Notes under the pieces: generated by a model
The model's input: the letters and a program-made list of their open reading frames with translations, nothing else
What the model was told of the DNA's origin: nothing
The model's database searches: none
Shown: positions 16,735 through 25,179 of the stretch, piece by piece
Position numbering within the stretch: the first letter of the stretch is position 1
Layout of the letters: each line of letters starts with the position of its first letter
Made by a program: the position numbers and the translations under genes
NCBI GenBank assembly: GCA_009782175.1
Contig: WRKR01000008.1
Coordinates: 1 to 64,000 of the forward strand
Direction of reading: 5' to 3'
Length of the DNA: 64,000 bases
Origin: Cystobacterineae bacterium
GTDB lineage: Bacteria; Myxococcota; Myxococcia; Myxococcales; Myxococcaceae

Positions 16735-17759
16735 ACATTCTGGTTACAGGTGGAACAGGTTTTTTGGGAGCTCATCTGTTGCCGTTGTTGCTTGCGGATG
16801 GGCACAAAATATTGCTTTTGGGCAGGACAAAGCCCAGCAACGCGCTGCCTGGCGGCATAGAGTTTAGGCAGGGGGATTTGAAGGACAGGGCATTGGTGCG
16901 CTCCGCCATTGAGGACATGGATGCGGTTTACCATTTGGCTGGGCGCGTGAGTTTTCGCGACAAGGAAGCTCGGCAGATGTATGAGCTGCATGTGGACTGC
17001 ACGCGGGAGATGCTGCATGACATTTCCAAGTTAAAGAAGAAGCCACGCTTTATTTTAATGTCCACTTCAGGGGCGATAGCGGTTTCCAGGACGGAGTGCG
17101 TGTTGGATGAAGGGGCAGAATACCCCATTGAGGTGGTGGGGCGATGGCCTTATTATTTGTCCAAAATTTATGAAGAGAAGTTGACGCTGGAGTTGTGCAG
17201 GAAACACAAAATTCCGCTGGTGGTTTTAAACCCGAGTTTGTTGATGGGGCCTGGGGATGAGCGTCTTTCCTCGACCTGGACGGTTGCGAAGTTTTTGCAA
17301 GGGGACATTCCCTCTGTGCCCAATGGCGGCATTTCCATTGCCGACGTGCGGGATGTAGCCCAGGTATGCTTTAACGCCTTGAGGAAAGGGGAGCTTTATG
17401 GCCGCCATTTAATGGGCATAAACTTAAGCATGAAAGACTTTTTTGAGCGGATTTCCAGGCTTTCAGGGGTGGCCATGCCCCTCTTTCAGCTGCCCAAGAG
17501 GTTGAATATTTGGGGGGCGAAGCTGCTGGGGAAATGGGCCGACTGGAGGGGGAAGGAGCCCCTGTTGGATGCCCAAGAAGTAGACATAGGGGAGCACTGG
17601 TTTTGGTTAGACAGCAAGAAAGCAGAGCGCCTGCTCGACTATAAACCGCATGATGTTTATGAGACTTTGCAAGACACCATTGCTTTTATTTTGCAGCGCA
17701 TGCCCCCTGGACACCTGGTGGGCACCAAAGGGAGACTCGAAAAAACGCGTGGAGAATAA
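16731..17759 (+). CDS. NAD(P)-dependent epimerase/dehydratase-family (extended SDR) protein
   Basis: The 342-residue extended SDR has the N-terminal nucleotide-binding motif VTGGTGFLGAHL, a DLKD segment, HLAGRVSF, an active-site Ser region (MSTSGAIAV) and Tyr-x-x-x-Lys in YYLSK. Family members act on sugar nucleotides, steroids or lipid-linked substrates. Its ATG lies inside the TGA of the elbD-like gene (ATGA overlap), so translation is coupled and the two proteins most likely work on the same lipid. In myxobacteria a similar SDR gene accompanies elbD (recalled). The substrate is not evident from sequence. Confidence 0.88.
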   Translation: MNILVTGGTGFLGAHLLPLLLADGHKILLLGRTKPSNALPGGIEFRQGDLKDRALVRSAIEDMDAVYHLAGRVSFRDKEARQMYELHVDCTREMLHDISKLKKKPRFILMSTSGAIAVSRTECVLDEGAEYPIEVVGRWPYYLSKIYEEKLTLELCRKHKIPLVVLNPSLLMGPGDERLSSTWTVAKFLQGDIPSVPNGGISIADVRDVAQVCFNALRKGELYGRHLMGINLSMKDFFERISRLSGVAMPLFQLPKRLNIWGAKLLGKWADWRGKEPLLDAQEVDIGEHWFWLDSKKAERLLDYKPHDVYETLQDTIAFILQRMPPGHLVGTKGRLEKTRGE

Positions 17760-17862
17760 AGTGTGTTTTTTTCACCCCGCAGGCCCCCGCTGGAGGGAAA
17801 AAACAAAACAAACCCGCCCGGCCAGGCAAAAAAACATTTTTTAACTCCCCCGCCTCAGCGGA

Positions 17863-17900
17863 CAAAAAAAACCAGCCACCTCTAGGTGACTGGTTTTTTG
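17863..17900. terminator. Bidirectional intrinsic terminator
   Basis: An A-rich left arm continuing into ACCAGCCACC, a 4-nt loop TCTA, and GGTGACTGGT followed by a T run form an imperfect hairpin with A/T tracts on both sides. It lies between the convergent SDR gene and the beta-barrel gene and can serve both strands. Confidence 0.8.
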
Positions 17901-17926
17901 AACTCCCTGGGTTGAACTCCCTTGGC

Positions 17927-18958
17927 TTAGAGCGCGAAGGGCAAGTCCACTTGGATGAGGTGATATTTTTGGTCGGCAATTTCTCCCATAATGCCCATGG
18001 CATAGGAGATGGCCGGCCTGAAGAAGGTTTTCTCGCCAATTTTGAAATTGCCTCGAAGACCCAAAGCCACCGTCATGTTTTGTATGCGCGTATCATAAAT
18101 GTCCTGTGTCGTTTGACTATAATTTGGGTGGTCGCTGTCTCCAGCATCTCTAATGCCGTGCGGAGGCTTGAGCCAGCGTTGATAGCGAAGCTCCACACCT
18201 GCAGACAATTGCGGGATGATGGAATAGCCCACAAAGAGGCCGGCCACGAGGTTTCGTTTGACCACGTCGGTTTGGTTGGAGTTGCCGCCTTCTCCGCGGA
18301 CGCGCATAATCTCCAAATAGGTGAGCTCCAGTTGCAGCGTGAGGCCATGTGCCACATAGGCAATGTCCACACCGGGAATGACGGCCACATCGTTCACCGC
18401 AAACAGCGCATTGTCCATGGCCGAGCGGACCATCATGCTGCCTGCATTGGTGGCCCTTGCGGCGATATCACCATTGTTTCCACCGCCGGAGCCGATGGGG
18501 GCTGTGGCGCCCAAATAGAAGGCTGTGCGCAAATCCCCATCCATAAATTTAGGCGTATAAGTGAAAAACAAGAGGCCATTGGTCAGCGCATAACCATTTT
18601 TGGCATTGGGATGGGCATCCTTGTCCGGGAAGTTATTGGTAACGCCAATGCGTGCCAAAATGCCAAAGTCCTGAGCAAAGGTATAGCCCGCATTCAAAAT
18701 GGAAACTTCTTTCATGCCTTTCTGGCCATTGGGCACTTTGGCCGAGTCACCCGTGCCGTCATGCAGTGCGAGGACATTGTCTAAACGCACCACATTGCTT
18801 GCGGAAATGGGCCTCAAATGGAAAGGCAGGGTATAAGGTGCTGCTGCTTTTTTCTGGGGAGCAGGAGCGGGTGGAGGAGCCTCTGCTTCAGCCTCCACTT
18901 CAGGGTTTGCCCAAGCGATGAGAGGTATCGCAACCAATAATCCAAGAAGCTTTTTCAT
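17927..18958 (-). CDS. Outer-membrane beta-barrel protein of unknown function
   Basis: The 343-residue product has a Sec signal peptide (MKKLLGLLVAIPLIAWANPEV), a short Glu/Ala/Pro-rich linker, and then alternating amphipathic strands typical of outer-membrane barrels (for example LNAGYTFAQDFGILARIGV and TAFYLGATAPIGSGGG). It ends in a C-terminal segment LIQVDLPFAL, with an aromatic residue near the end as in BAM substrates, although not at the last position. It looks like a transporter-type or structural barrel. It is monocistronic: a terminator lies beyond the stop and a 559-bp gene-free region lies upstream. Confidence 0.75.
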   Translation of the reverse strand: MKKLLGLLVAIPLIAWANPEVEAEAEAPPPAPAPQKKAAAPYTLPFHLRPISASNVVRLDNVLALHDGTGDSAKVPNGQKGMKEVSILNAGYTFAQDFGILARIGVTNNFPDKDAHPNAKNGYALTNGLLFFTYTPKFMDGDLRTAFYLGATAPIGSGGGNNGDIAARATNAGSMMVRSAMDNALFAVNDVAVIPGVDIAYVAHGLTLQLELTYLEIMRVRGEGGNSNQTDVVKRNLVAGLFVGYSIIPQLSAGVELRYQRWLKPPHGIRDAGDSDHPNYSQTTQDIYDTRIQNMTVALGLRGNFKIGEKTFFRPAISYAMGIMGEIADQKYHLIQVDLPFAL

Positions 18959-19517
18959 ACATTCCTTTCAATCAAAAACGAGTCTTTCTGGTGAAGACGT
19001 TATGGAGTGGCAACCCTCCGCTCCTCCGCAGGCAGACTGCATATGTGCCTGACAACACGCCATATATCCGTGACAGAATATTATTCCTAAGCTGAAAAGC
19101 AAAAAAACGTTTGAAGATGACTTCCACTGCTAGACATTTTTGCTCTTTAAGGTGGAAGAACAGGCCTTGCCCTCTTGAAAATGTTTCACCTCCATCCACG
19201 CAAGAGTTGTTTTGCCCTAGGCAGCAAAGAAAGCAAGTATTCTCCACCATTTTTTGCTTTAAGCCGCCCAACAAGGCCCGCACAACCAGCCTCCCAAGCC
19301 CCCCAACACAGCGAGCCTCTCTAAAAAAACCAGCAATAACAACAATATAATTGGCCTTGGCTGAAAGGGAGGTGCATTTCTATTTGACGAGAGGTTGATG
19401 TGAGACTAAGGCCTTTAAGCCAGCCCCCTGGGGCATGAGCCTCTAGGCTCTGCATAGCGTTACTTTTCCAGAAGTGTTGTAACTGTTGTTTAAATTCGAA
19501 CTAGGAGTCAGTGGTTT
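18959..19517. other. Gene-free interval
   Basis: A 559-bp stretch between divergent genes. Short ORFs on both strands lack ribosome sites and family features. It probably holds the promoters of the beta-barrel gene (left) and the small lipoprotein gene (right). I see no RNA gene or repeat in it. Confidence 0.5.
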
Positions 19518-19865
19518 ATGAAACGTTTTTTAGTAGCTGTTGTTGGTATGGCATTGATGGCTTGCACCAGCATTGAGGTAGCCAAAGTGTCCGGCAGTGA
19601 GATTATGACAGGAGAGGGCGAGGCCATTGCCGTCATTCAGGCTTCTTCTCTGGGTTGGACATTTTTTTGGCATTTGGTGACGGTTGTTGAGAGCGACCTT
19701 GACGAAGTGGTGAACAAAATGTTGGTAGCAGAGGCCAAGAAGATGGGAGCCAACAAGGTGGATTTGAAGGGTGCCTCCACAAGCCCCCGCAGTGGTATTT
19801 TTGGCTTGTCAGCCATCCTCATGGGCATGCCCAGCTCAGGAGCCGTGGGTGTTGCCGTTAAATAA
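19518..19865 (+). CDS. Small lipoprotein of unknown function
   Basis: The 115-residue product has a lipoprotein signal MKRFLVAVVGMALMAC (lipobox LMAC) and a compact domain: EAIAVIQASSLGWTFFWH, an alpha helix VVNKMLVAEAKKMGANKVDL, and a Gly/Ser-rich C-terminus. The helix followed by a GANKVDL strand resembles small TRL/RcsF-like periplasmic lipoprotein folds, but the resemblance is loose. ATG 19518 has an AGGAG site (ACTAGGAGTCAG) upstream. The gene is followed by a terminator and so is a single unit. Confidence 0.8.
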   Translation: MKRFLVAVVGMALMACTSIEVAKVSGSEIMTGEGEAIAVIQASSLGWTFFWHLVTVVESDLDEVVNKMLVAEAKKMGANKVDLKGASTSPRSGIFGLSAILMGMPSSGAVGVAVK

Positions 19866-19891
19866 CCCCTCATAGCAACAACAAACACAAG

Positions 19892-19922
19892 AAAGCCCTT
19901 CTTCAGACAGAGGGGCTTTTTT
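19892..19922 (+). terminator. Intrinsic terminator after the small lipoprotein gene
   Basis: A 7-bp stem (AAAGCCC, 19892-19898, with GGGCTTT, 19913-19919) and a 14-nt loop end in a T tract. It begins 26 bp after the stop codon at 19865. Confidence 0.8.
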
Positions 19923-19976
19923 GTGGGCTTGGCACCTTGAGGTGTGGGCCCCTATTGCCGAGAAGGAAGCCTGTTT

Positions 19977-20801
19977 ATGCCTGGGAAAGCGTTGTGGATG
20001 TACGGGGTGTTGTGCACGGTGTTGTGCACGGTGTTGAGCACTCTTGCCTGCAAGAAAGAGCCTTCGGGCTTGCCCAACTCTTATGAGATGATGCAAAAAA
20101 TGGGTGCGAGGGAGAAGGCACTCTCTTCTTTTTCCATTGAGGTATATACCGAAGAGGCGGGAGCCCCGGTGGAGCATAAGCTTTGGTTTCGCGCCCCGGA
20201 GTTGATGCGCATAGAGGTGAAGCAACCTCAGCAAATGCGTTTCAGCTTTGACGGGCAAAACCATTATGCCTTAAATCCGCTTTCCAAAAAACTCACCATC
20301 CTCTCTTTGCAACTCTCTACGGCGGAGCGCAAAATTGCACTCTCCAAACTGTTGGGGGCCTTTGTGCCTGAAGGCTTTCAGGTGCCCAAAGTGGTGCCCA
20401 AAAACTTGAAACAAAGCTGGCTGCACACCCCAAGCCCCCAGCATGCGTTGCGCCTGGAAAACCATGTGAGTGACGGCAAGGACGCCGCCAACATTGTCTA
20501 TGTGGTACGCTGGCCCTCCTTGGACTTTCTCAAAAAAGAGGTTGTTATAGAGGGGCACACAGTGGAGTTTTCCATGCAGGAAGAGCATTGCATGCCGGAA
20601 CACCATTTGTGCCTGCCCTCCGTTATTGCCGCACAACGAGAAGGGGAAGCGCCTTTGCTGCAAAAAATAAAACTGCTCTCTTTGCAGGAAGCTTTGAGCA
20701 ATGAGCAATTTATTCTGGAAGCCCCCGAGGGTTTTTCCGTGGAGCGGCACAGCTTTTCTTCATTGAAGGAGCTAGAGTTGTTTTTGGGAGCATCCCCCTA
20801 G
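19977..20801 (+). CDS. LolA-like lipoprotein of unknown function
   Basis: From ATG 19977 (GAGAAGGAAG upstream) the product is 274 residues with a lipoprotein signal ending in a lipobox before CKKEP. The signal core is an internal duplication, VLCTVLCTVLST, produced by a 12-bp tandem repeat in the DNA. The mature part has the order of a LolA/LolB-type half-barrel: EKALSSFSIEVYTE, HKLWFRAPELMRIEV, FSFDGQNHYALNP. Such proteins bind lipids or lipoproteins in the periplasm. The sequence match is of pattern only. It converges on rapZ, overlapping its stop by 4 bp. Confidence 0.7.
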   Translation: MPGKALWMYGVLCTVLCTVLSTLACKKEPSGLPNSYEMMQKMGAREKALSSFSIEVYTEEAGAPVEHKLWFRAPELMRIEVKQPQQMRFSFDGQNHYALNPLSKKLTILSLQLSTAERKIALSKLLGAFVPEGFQVPKVVPKNLKQSWLHTPSPQHALRLENHVSDGKDAANIVYVVRWPSLDFLKKEVVIEGHTVEFSMQEEHCMPEHHLCLPSVIAAQREGEAPLLQKIKLLSLQEALSNEQFILEAPEGFSVERHSFSSLKELELFLGASP

Positions 20802-21682
20802 GGCGTGGGCCCATTGTGTGAAATATCCCTGTCCCAGAGGTGCGCCGTCCACGGCCCGTTTTGGAAGGTGTTGAAAAGCGCTTGGGCAATGGCCACAGAG
20901 CGGTGCTTGCCCCCTGTGCAGCCTATGCAAATGGTGACATAGGATTTGCCCTCATCGGCATATTTGGGGAGCATATAGCCCAGGAAATTTTTCAGAAGCT
21001 GAAAATAGCTTTGGGCCTCCTCATTGCCAAAAACATAGTCCGCAACCTCCACCTCCCGCCCTGTTAAGGGGCGAAGCTTGGGTACAAAATGCGGGTTTTT
21101 CAAAAAACGCACATCAAAAACCAAATCCGCCTGAGAGGGAATGCCAAAACGAAAGCCAAAGGACATGAAGTTGAGGACAAAACTGGACGTGGCCGTCCCC
21201 GAAAACATGCGCCTTAAGGTGGCCTTCAACTCGTGCACGCTAAAGCTGCTGGTGTCCACATAGCGGGTGGCACGGCTTTTGAGCCATGAGAGTTTTTCAC
21301 GCTCCCTCAAAATGCCTTCATGCAACCGCAAATCCATGGCCAGCGGGTGCCGGCGACGCGTTTCAGAATAGCGGCGCAGCAATACCTCGTCCGAAGAGTC
21401 CAAAAAGAGAATGTCCACCTCTTTCCCCGAGGCGCTGAGGGTTTCAAAAACTTCAGGAGCACCCTCAAGGAAAGGGCCTTCGCGCACATCAACCACAAAG
21501 GCCAGCGGACGCGTCTCCTTCGCCTCCTGTGCCAAAGAAACTGCACTGGGCAACAGCGGTGAAGGCAAGTTGTCCATGCAAAAATAGCCCATGTCCTCCA
21601 ATGCGCTGATGGCCGTGGATTTGCCCGAGCCTGACATTCCAGAAATAACAACAATGCGCTTGTTGAGCTTGTCTGCTTCCAC
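20798..21682 (-). CDS. rapZ: RNase adapter protein RapZ (nucleotide-binding, YvcJ family)
   Basis: The 294-residue product has a P-loop at the N-terminus (VVISGMSGSGKSTA), DNLPSPLLP, a LDSSDEVLLRRYSETRRRHPL segment (a Walker-B-like region), and the C-terminal signature ICIGCTGGKHRSVAIA. In enterics RapZ directs glucosamine-6-P-dependent RNA decay; in Gram-positives the homologue YvcJ is encoded near hprK-like genes. Here it lies 32 bp downstream of hprK on the same strand, the classical PTS-linked neighbourhood, so the pair is probably one transcript linking carbon or phosphate state to envelope precursor synthesis. Confidence 0.93.
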   Translation of the reverse strand: MEADKLNKRIVVISGMSGSGKSTAISALEDMGYFCMDNLPSPLLPSAVSLAQEAKETRPLAFVVDVREGPFLEGAPEVFETLSASGKEVDILFLDSSDEVLLRRYSETRRRHPLAMDLRLHEGILREREKLSWLKSRATRYVDTSSFSVHELKATLRRMFSGTATSSFVLNFMSFGFRFGIPSQADLVFDVRFLKNPHFVPKLRPLTGREVEVADYVFGNEEAQSYFQLLKNFLGYMLPKYADEGKSYVTICIGCTGGKHRSVAIAQALFNTFQNGPWTAHLWDRDISHNGPTP

Positions 21683-21714
21683 GTTGGTTGTTTCCCTCAG
21701 GCAAAACCTCTCCT

Positions 21715-22698
21715 CTAAACAATAGGCTCCTCGTCGGCGCTGTCAAGGGCATTGGGCGGTGGCTTGGGTGAGAGTATGCGCTTGCGGAGGTTGTGGACAA
21801 ATTTTCTGGCGGAGTGGTGCCCCTGGACTTTCAACAAATGGTTTCGCGCTGCAACCTCAATAATGGTGCTCAGGTTGCGCCCCGTGCGCACGGGCAAGGC
21901 CACCTCAGGCAGAGAAATGCCCAAGAGGCGCCGGGTTTTTTCTTCTGTCCCCAGCCTGTCAAAGCTGTTGTCATTGCCCCACTCCTTTAACTCAATAATT
22001 AAGTCAATTTTCTTGCGCGGCCGCACAGAAGAGACGCCAAACAAGTCCTTAATGTTAATAATGCCCAAGCCGCGAATTTCAATGTGGTGCATTAACCTCT
22101 CGCTGACATGGCCATAGACGCTGCCCTCGCGACGCCTCCTCAAAAACACCATGTCATCGGCAACCAGGCGGTGCCCCAGGCTGACCAGGTCGAGGGCCAA
22201 CTCGCTTTTGCCTATGCCACTTTCACCCAGCAAGAGGACGCCTACACCATAAATGTCCAAGAGTACACCGTGGATGCTGCCCGTGGCCGACAGCGCCTCC
22301 TCAAGGAAGCTTTGGACTTGCATAATAAACTGCGAGGACTGCAACGGTGTTTTGAAAAGAGGCAAACGCGCCTTGGAGCAGCCCCTTTGCAAAGAGGCCG
22401 GAATGGACAAGCCCTTGGTGACGACAATGCAAGAAACTTTGGCCTTCCACAATATTTGGAGCGCCTTCTCCTGCTCCGCAGCACGGAGGGTTTTAAGGTA
22501 GCTCAACTCCGTATTCCCAAAAATTTGTACGCGCGAGTGGTGCAACACCTCCAAACCCGTCAACGCCAACCCCGGCTTTTGTATGCGCGGGTTGGCAATG
22601 GGACGCCAAAGGCCGGCCTTGCCTACCACCAAGGTGAGTTTTAACTCCTTGGCCTCTGGCTCTAAAAAACGCGAAACAGGAATTTCTGTGGGTGCCAT
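21715..22698 (-). CDS. hprK: HPr(Ser) kinase/phosphorylase
   Basis: HprK phosphorylates and dephosphorylates a Ser of HPr in response to metabolites. The 327-residue product has an N-terminal domain (VSRFLEPEAKELKLTL, TLRAAEQEKA), then the catalytic domain: GVGVLLLGESGIGKSELAL (Walker A), HRLVADDMV, and the signature EIRGLGIINIKDLFGV. The C-terminal helix and EEPIV tail are present. The frame extends to a TTG at 22791, but ATG 22698 (MAPTEIPVSRF) gives the family length of about 320. The unused stretch upstream holds a 14-bp duplication and a 22-bp triplication that may be part of the promoter. rapZ follows at 32 bp. Confidence 0.93.
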   Translation of the reverse strand: MAPTEIPVSRFLEPEAKELKLTLVVGKAGLWRPIANPRIQKPGLALTGLEVLHHSRVQIFGNTELSYLKTLRAAEQEKALQILWKAKVSCIVVTKGLSIPASLQRGCSKARLPLFKTPLQSSQFIMQVQSFLEEALSATGSIHGVLLDIYGVGVLLLGESGIGKSELALDLVSLGHRLVADDMVFLRRRREGSVYGHVSERLMHHIEIRGLGIINIKDLFGVSSVRPRKKIDLIIELKEWGNDNSFDRLGTEEKTRRLLGISLPEVALPVRTGRNLSTIIEVAARNHLLKVQGHHSARKFVHNLRKRILSPKPPPNALDSADEEPIV

Positions 22699-22831
22699 GC
22701 CCCTAGCTTCTTTGTGCACTTGTGCGAAGTCAAGAAAGCGGGCGGTGGCAGCCTTTTTTGCACAACACAAGAGCAGGGGTTTCTCCTGCAAAACTTCTCC
22801 TGCAAAACAAAGCCGCCCTCGTTAAACTTTT

Positions 22832-22895
22832 TTTAAGCTGTGTGGCGGAATTTTAAGGCTGTGTGGCGGGATATTTAAGGCTGTGTGGCAAAATA
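22832..22895. repeat. Three-unit tandem repeat upstream of hprK
   Basis: Units at 22832-22851, 22852-22873 and 22874-22895 share TTTAAGGCTGTGTGGC (first unit lacks one G); the last two are 22 bp long. The array lies 134 bp before the hprK ATG, between hprK and the small gene at 22960. A 14-bp duplication (TTCTCCTGCAAAAC) lies closer to hprK. Confidence 0.85.
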
Positions 22896-22959
22896 AAAGT
22901 GCGGTACGAAAAATCCACAAATTGGACTTCACCTCCAAACTGAGTGAAACACAACACGC

Positions 22960-23229
22960 ATGGGTGAGTTGATAGAGTTAACATTGCTGTGGGAAGCCAA
23001 GCGTTTGCTGAAAACGCAACTGCATGCCGGAGGCCTTGAGGCTTTTTTGTCCAAAAACGGCAGACAGTGGTTCCAAATTGCACCTGAAAAAATAGAAGCG
23101 CTGCTGGTGTGTGCCCAAAACAACGTGGCCACCCCACCCTCGGCCAAGGCCCTGGAGTTGGCGCGCAGAGAAATACGCAGGGAGTTAATACGCCAGGTCG
23201 CCTGCGCCATGGTGCAAACCGGTTTTTAG
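22960..23229 (+). CDS. Small protein of unknown function
   Basis: The 89-residue reading frame has a helix-rich, charged composition (TLLWEAKRLLKTQL, PSAKALELARREIRRELIRQV) and codon use like the native genes, which supports real coding. It has no signal or membrane helix. It lies divergently from hprK, 262 bp from its start. Its stop codon (23227-23229) is 2 bp before the MITE at 23232, so the element may have landed at its 3' end. I do not recognise a family. Confidence 0.55.
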   Translation: MGELIELTLLWEAKRLLKTQLHAGGLEAFLSKNGRQWFQIAPEKIEALLVCAQNNVATPPSAKALELARREIRRELIRQVACAMVQTGF

Positions 23230-23231
23230 CT

Positions 23232-23391
23232 TAGACCGCTTCCACTTTGACATGATCTCTTCGTTGGACTCGTTTTTGTTCGGGTCATGCACTTAAGTGC
23301 ACTCCCCTCACAAAAGCCTCGCCCGCCTCGACCTCATGTCAAATTGAAACCGGTCTGGAGAATCAAATCAGTTCTAAGTAAAACCAGTCTA
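23232..23391. mobile_element. MITE-like element, full 160-bp copy
   Basis: A 160-bp element has a TA at each end and imperfect terminal inverted repeats (AGACCGCTTCCACTT on one end, GACTGGTTTTACTT as the complement of the other). It contains the palindrome TGCACTTAAGTGCA. In reverse orientation it differs from the copy at 50466-50625 at only about six positions by eye, and both are exactly 160 bp. It has no coding capacity. It lies between a small gene and the aminotransferase; the open frame from 23287 runs through it, so that upstream start is not real. Confidence 0.85.
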
Positions 23392-23466
23392 GAGCGCCTC
23401 ACCTCAACCCGCCTGCACCCCGCAAAAGGGCTTGCCTCCCAGAGAAAGCTTGGCTTTGCTTGCGCC

Positions 23467-24615
23467 ATGCCACGCCTTGCTTTCTCCCAACGCACAGCCT
23501 TTGAAGCCCAACCCAACCCCTGGGCCTTGGCCCTGCAAAAAGCCAGGCGCAAAGGCCGCCTGTATACCGCCCTTATAGAAAGCAACCCCACGAAGGCAGG
23601 GCTGAGCCCCCACACCCGCTTGCCCCCCTCCACCGGCTATACCCCTCATGCCCAGGGCCTGGCCTCGGCACGCAAAGCCCTCTCCAAAGCCCTGGGCCAC
23701 CCCACACTCTACCCCAGGCTGTGTTTAACCAGCGGCACCAGCGAGGCCCTGGGGCTGGCCTTTAAACTTTTAGGGGATATGGGGGATGAAATAGTGGCAG
23801 GCATGCCCGGCTACCCCTTGGTGCAAACACTGGCCACTTTTGAGGGGCTGCACTGTATACCCTTCCCTCTGCGCCTGGAAGGAGAAGCCTTCCGCTGGGA
23901 TATTCCCCTCCTGGAAAAACAACTCAGCCCCCGCACCAAGGCCGTGCTGGCCACCCACCCCCAGGCCCCCACAGGCTGCTGCTTGCTGCGCGAAGAGGTG
24001 TTGGCCCTGGAAGCTTTGTGCGCCAAACACGGCCTGGCCCTCATTATAGACGAGGTGTTTGCCCTCCCACAGCACAGCCTCGCGGGGCACCCGTGGAAGT
24101 GCCTCACCTTTTTGCTGGGGGGCCTCTCCAAAGGCTTGGGCTTGCCCCAACACAAACTGGCATGGACGTGGGTGCTGGGCCCCAAAGCCCTGGCCCACAA
24201 AGCCCTTCAACGCTGGCTTTGGGTGGCCGACGCCTATTTGTGCCTGGCCACCCCCGTACAAAAGGCCCTGCCCACCTGGCTGCCCATGGCCAAAGCCTTT
24301 GAGCAGCGCGTGGAAACACGCTGCAAAAACAACCACGCCTGCCTGGCCAAACTCCGGCCCCAGGGCGCCGCGTGGAGCCTGTTTGCACGGGAGGCAGGGT
24401 GGACGGCCGTCCTGCGTATACCCATAAGCCCCAAGGAGGAGCCTTTAACCCTGCAGCTGCTGGAGGCCGGGGTGGCACTGTGGCCAGGTTATTTTTTTGA
24501 GTTTCCAGTGCCAGGCTTTGTGGTGGCCTCTCTGCTGGCCCCAGAGGCCGCTTTTGAGGAGGCCGCCCGGCATATGGTGCAGGTGTTTGAGGCCCTGTGG
24601 GGGCAAACAACATAA
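23467..24615 (+). CDS. PLP-dependent aminotransferase (class I/II fold)
   Basis: From ATG 23467 the product is 382 residues. The N-terminus FSQRTAFEAQPNP then LIESNPTKAGL matches fold-type I enzymes that start FSRRT...NPT. The later LTSGTSEALGLAFKLL, GYPLVQTLATFEG, ATHPQAPTG, IIDEVF and LLGGLSKGLGLPQ are in order: Asp of IIDEVF contacts the PLP ring, and the PLP Lys is in GGLSKGLG. Length and motifs fit an aspartate/aromatic-type aminotransferase. The frame is open from 23287, but that stretch lies inside the MITE. The HIT-protein gene follows 85 bp later. The substrate is not known. Confidence 0.88.
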   Translation: MPRLAFSQRTAFEAQPNPWALALQKARRKGRLYTALIESNPTKAGLSPHTRLPPSTGYTPHAQGLASARKALSKALGHPTLYPRLCLTSGTSEALGLAFKLLGDMGDEIVAGMPGYPLVQTLATFEGLHCIPFPLRLEGEAFRWDIPLLEKQLSPRTKAVLATHPQAPTGCCLLREEVLALEALCAKHGLALIIDEVFALPQHSLAGHPWKCLTFLLGGLSKGLGLPQHKLAWTWVLGPKALAHKALQRWLWVADAYLCLATPVQKALPTWLPMAKAFEQRVETRCKNNHACLAKLRPQGAAWSLFAREAGWTAVLRIPISPKEEPLTLQLLEAGVALWPGYFFEFPVPGFVVASLLAPEAAFEEAARHMVQVFEALWGQTT

Positions 24616-24700
24616 ATGCTGGGCCCACCCACACTCCAAGCCCACACTTTTAAAAAAACGGCTAAGCTTGGCCCCTATACCCAAACCCAGGGAGGGGAGC

Positions 24701-25057
24701 ATGCCCAAGCTGTTTGAAAATTGTTTGTTTTGCAAAGCGGTACGCGGTGAGTTGCCCATAAAAAAACTCTATGAGGACGAGGAGGTGCTGGGTTTTGCTG
24801 ACGCACACCCCCAGGCCCCCCTGCACGCGCTTTTTATTCCCAAACGCCATGTGGCCAACGCCGACGCGCTGACAGAGGCGGACGGCCCCCTCGTGGGCCG
24901 CCTGGCTTGGGCCGCCGCAAGCCTCGCACGCCAACAGGGCCATGCGGACAAGGGCTACCGCCTCGTGCTCAATTGCAATGCCCATGGCGGACAAACCGTT
25001 TTCCACCTCCACCTCCACCTTTTGGCCGGTAGGCCCATGGCTTGGCCACCCGGCTAA
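24701..25057 (+). CDS. HIT-family nucleotide hydrolase
   Basis: The 118-residue protein begins at ATG 24701 behind GGAGGGGAG. It has the N-terminal zinc Cys pair of the histidine-triad family (ENCLFCKAVRGELP), the DAHPQAPLHALFIPKRH strand and the HIT triad HLHLHLL near the end, so it is a complete HinT-type purine nucleoside phosphoramidase. HIT proteins hydrolyse AMP-lysine and AMP-amine bonds. The gene lies just downstream of the aminotransferase in the same direction and may be cotranscribed. Confidence 0.93.
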   Translation: MPKLFENCLFCKAVRGELPIKKLYEDEEVLGFADAHPQAPLHALFIPKRHVANADALTEADGPLVGRLAWAAASLARQQGHADKGYRLVLNCNAHGGQTVFHLHLHLLAGRPMAWPPG

Positions 25058-25179
25058 CACCCCCCCCTCGGAAGCCCCGCATTCCACGCTTGGGCCCTTG
25101 GCCTTATTTTAGTACACTGGGCCCGTTTTAAAAGTGGGGGGTTTTGCGGCCTTCCTGCCTCCACCCCAAAGGAGCTTCC

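Noticed and set aside
23287-23466. N-terminal extension of the aminotransferase frame to ATG 23287.
   Set aside because: The stretch lies mostly inside the 160-bp MITE and has no similarity to the family; ATG 23467 begins the conserved part.
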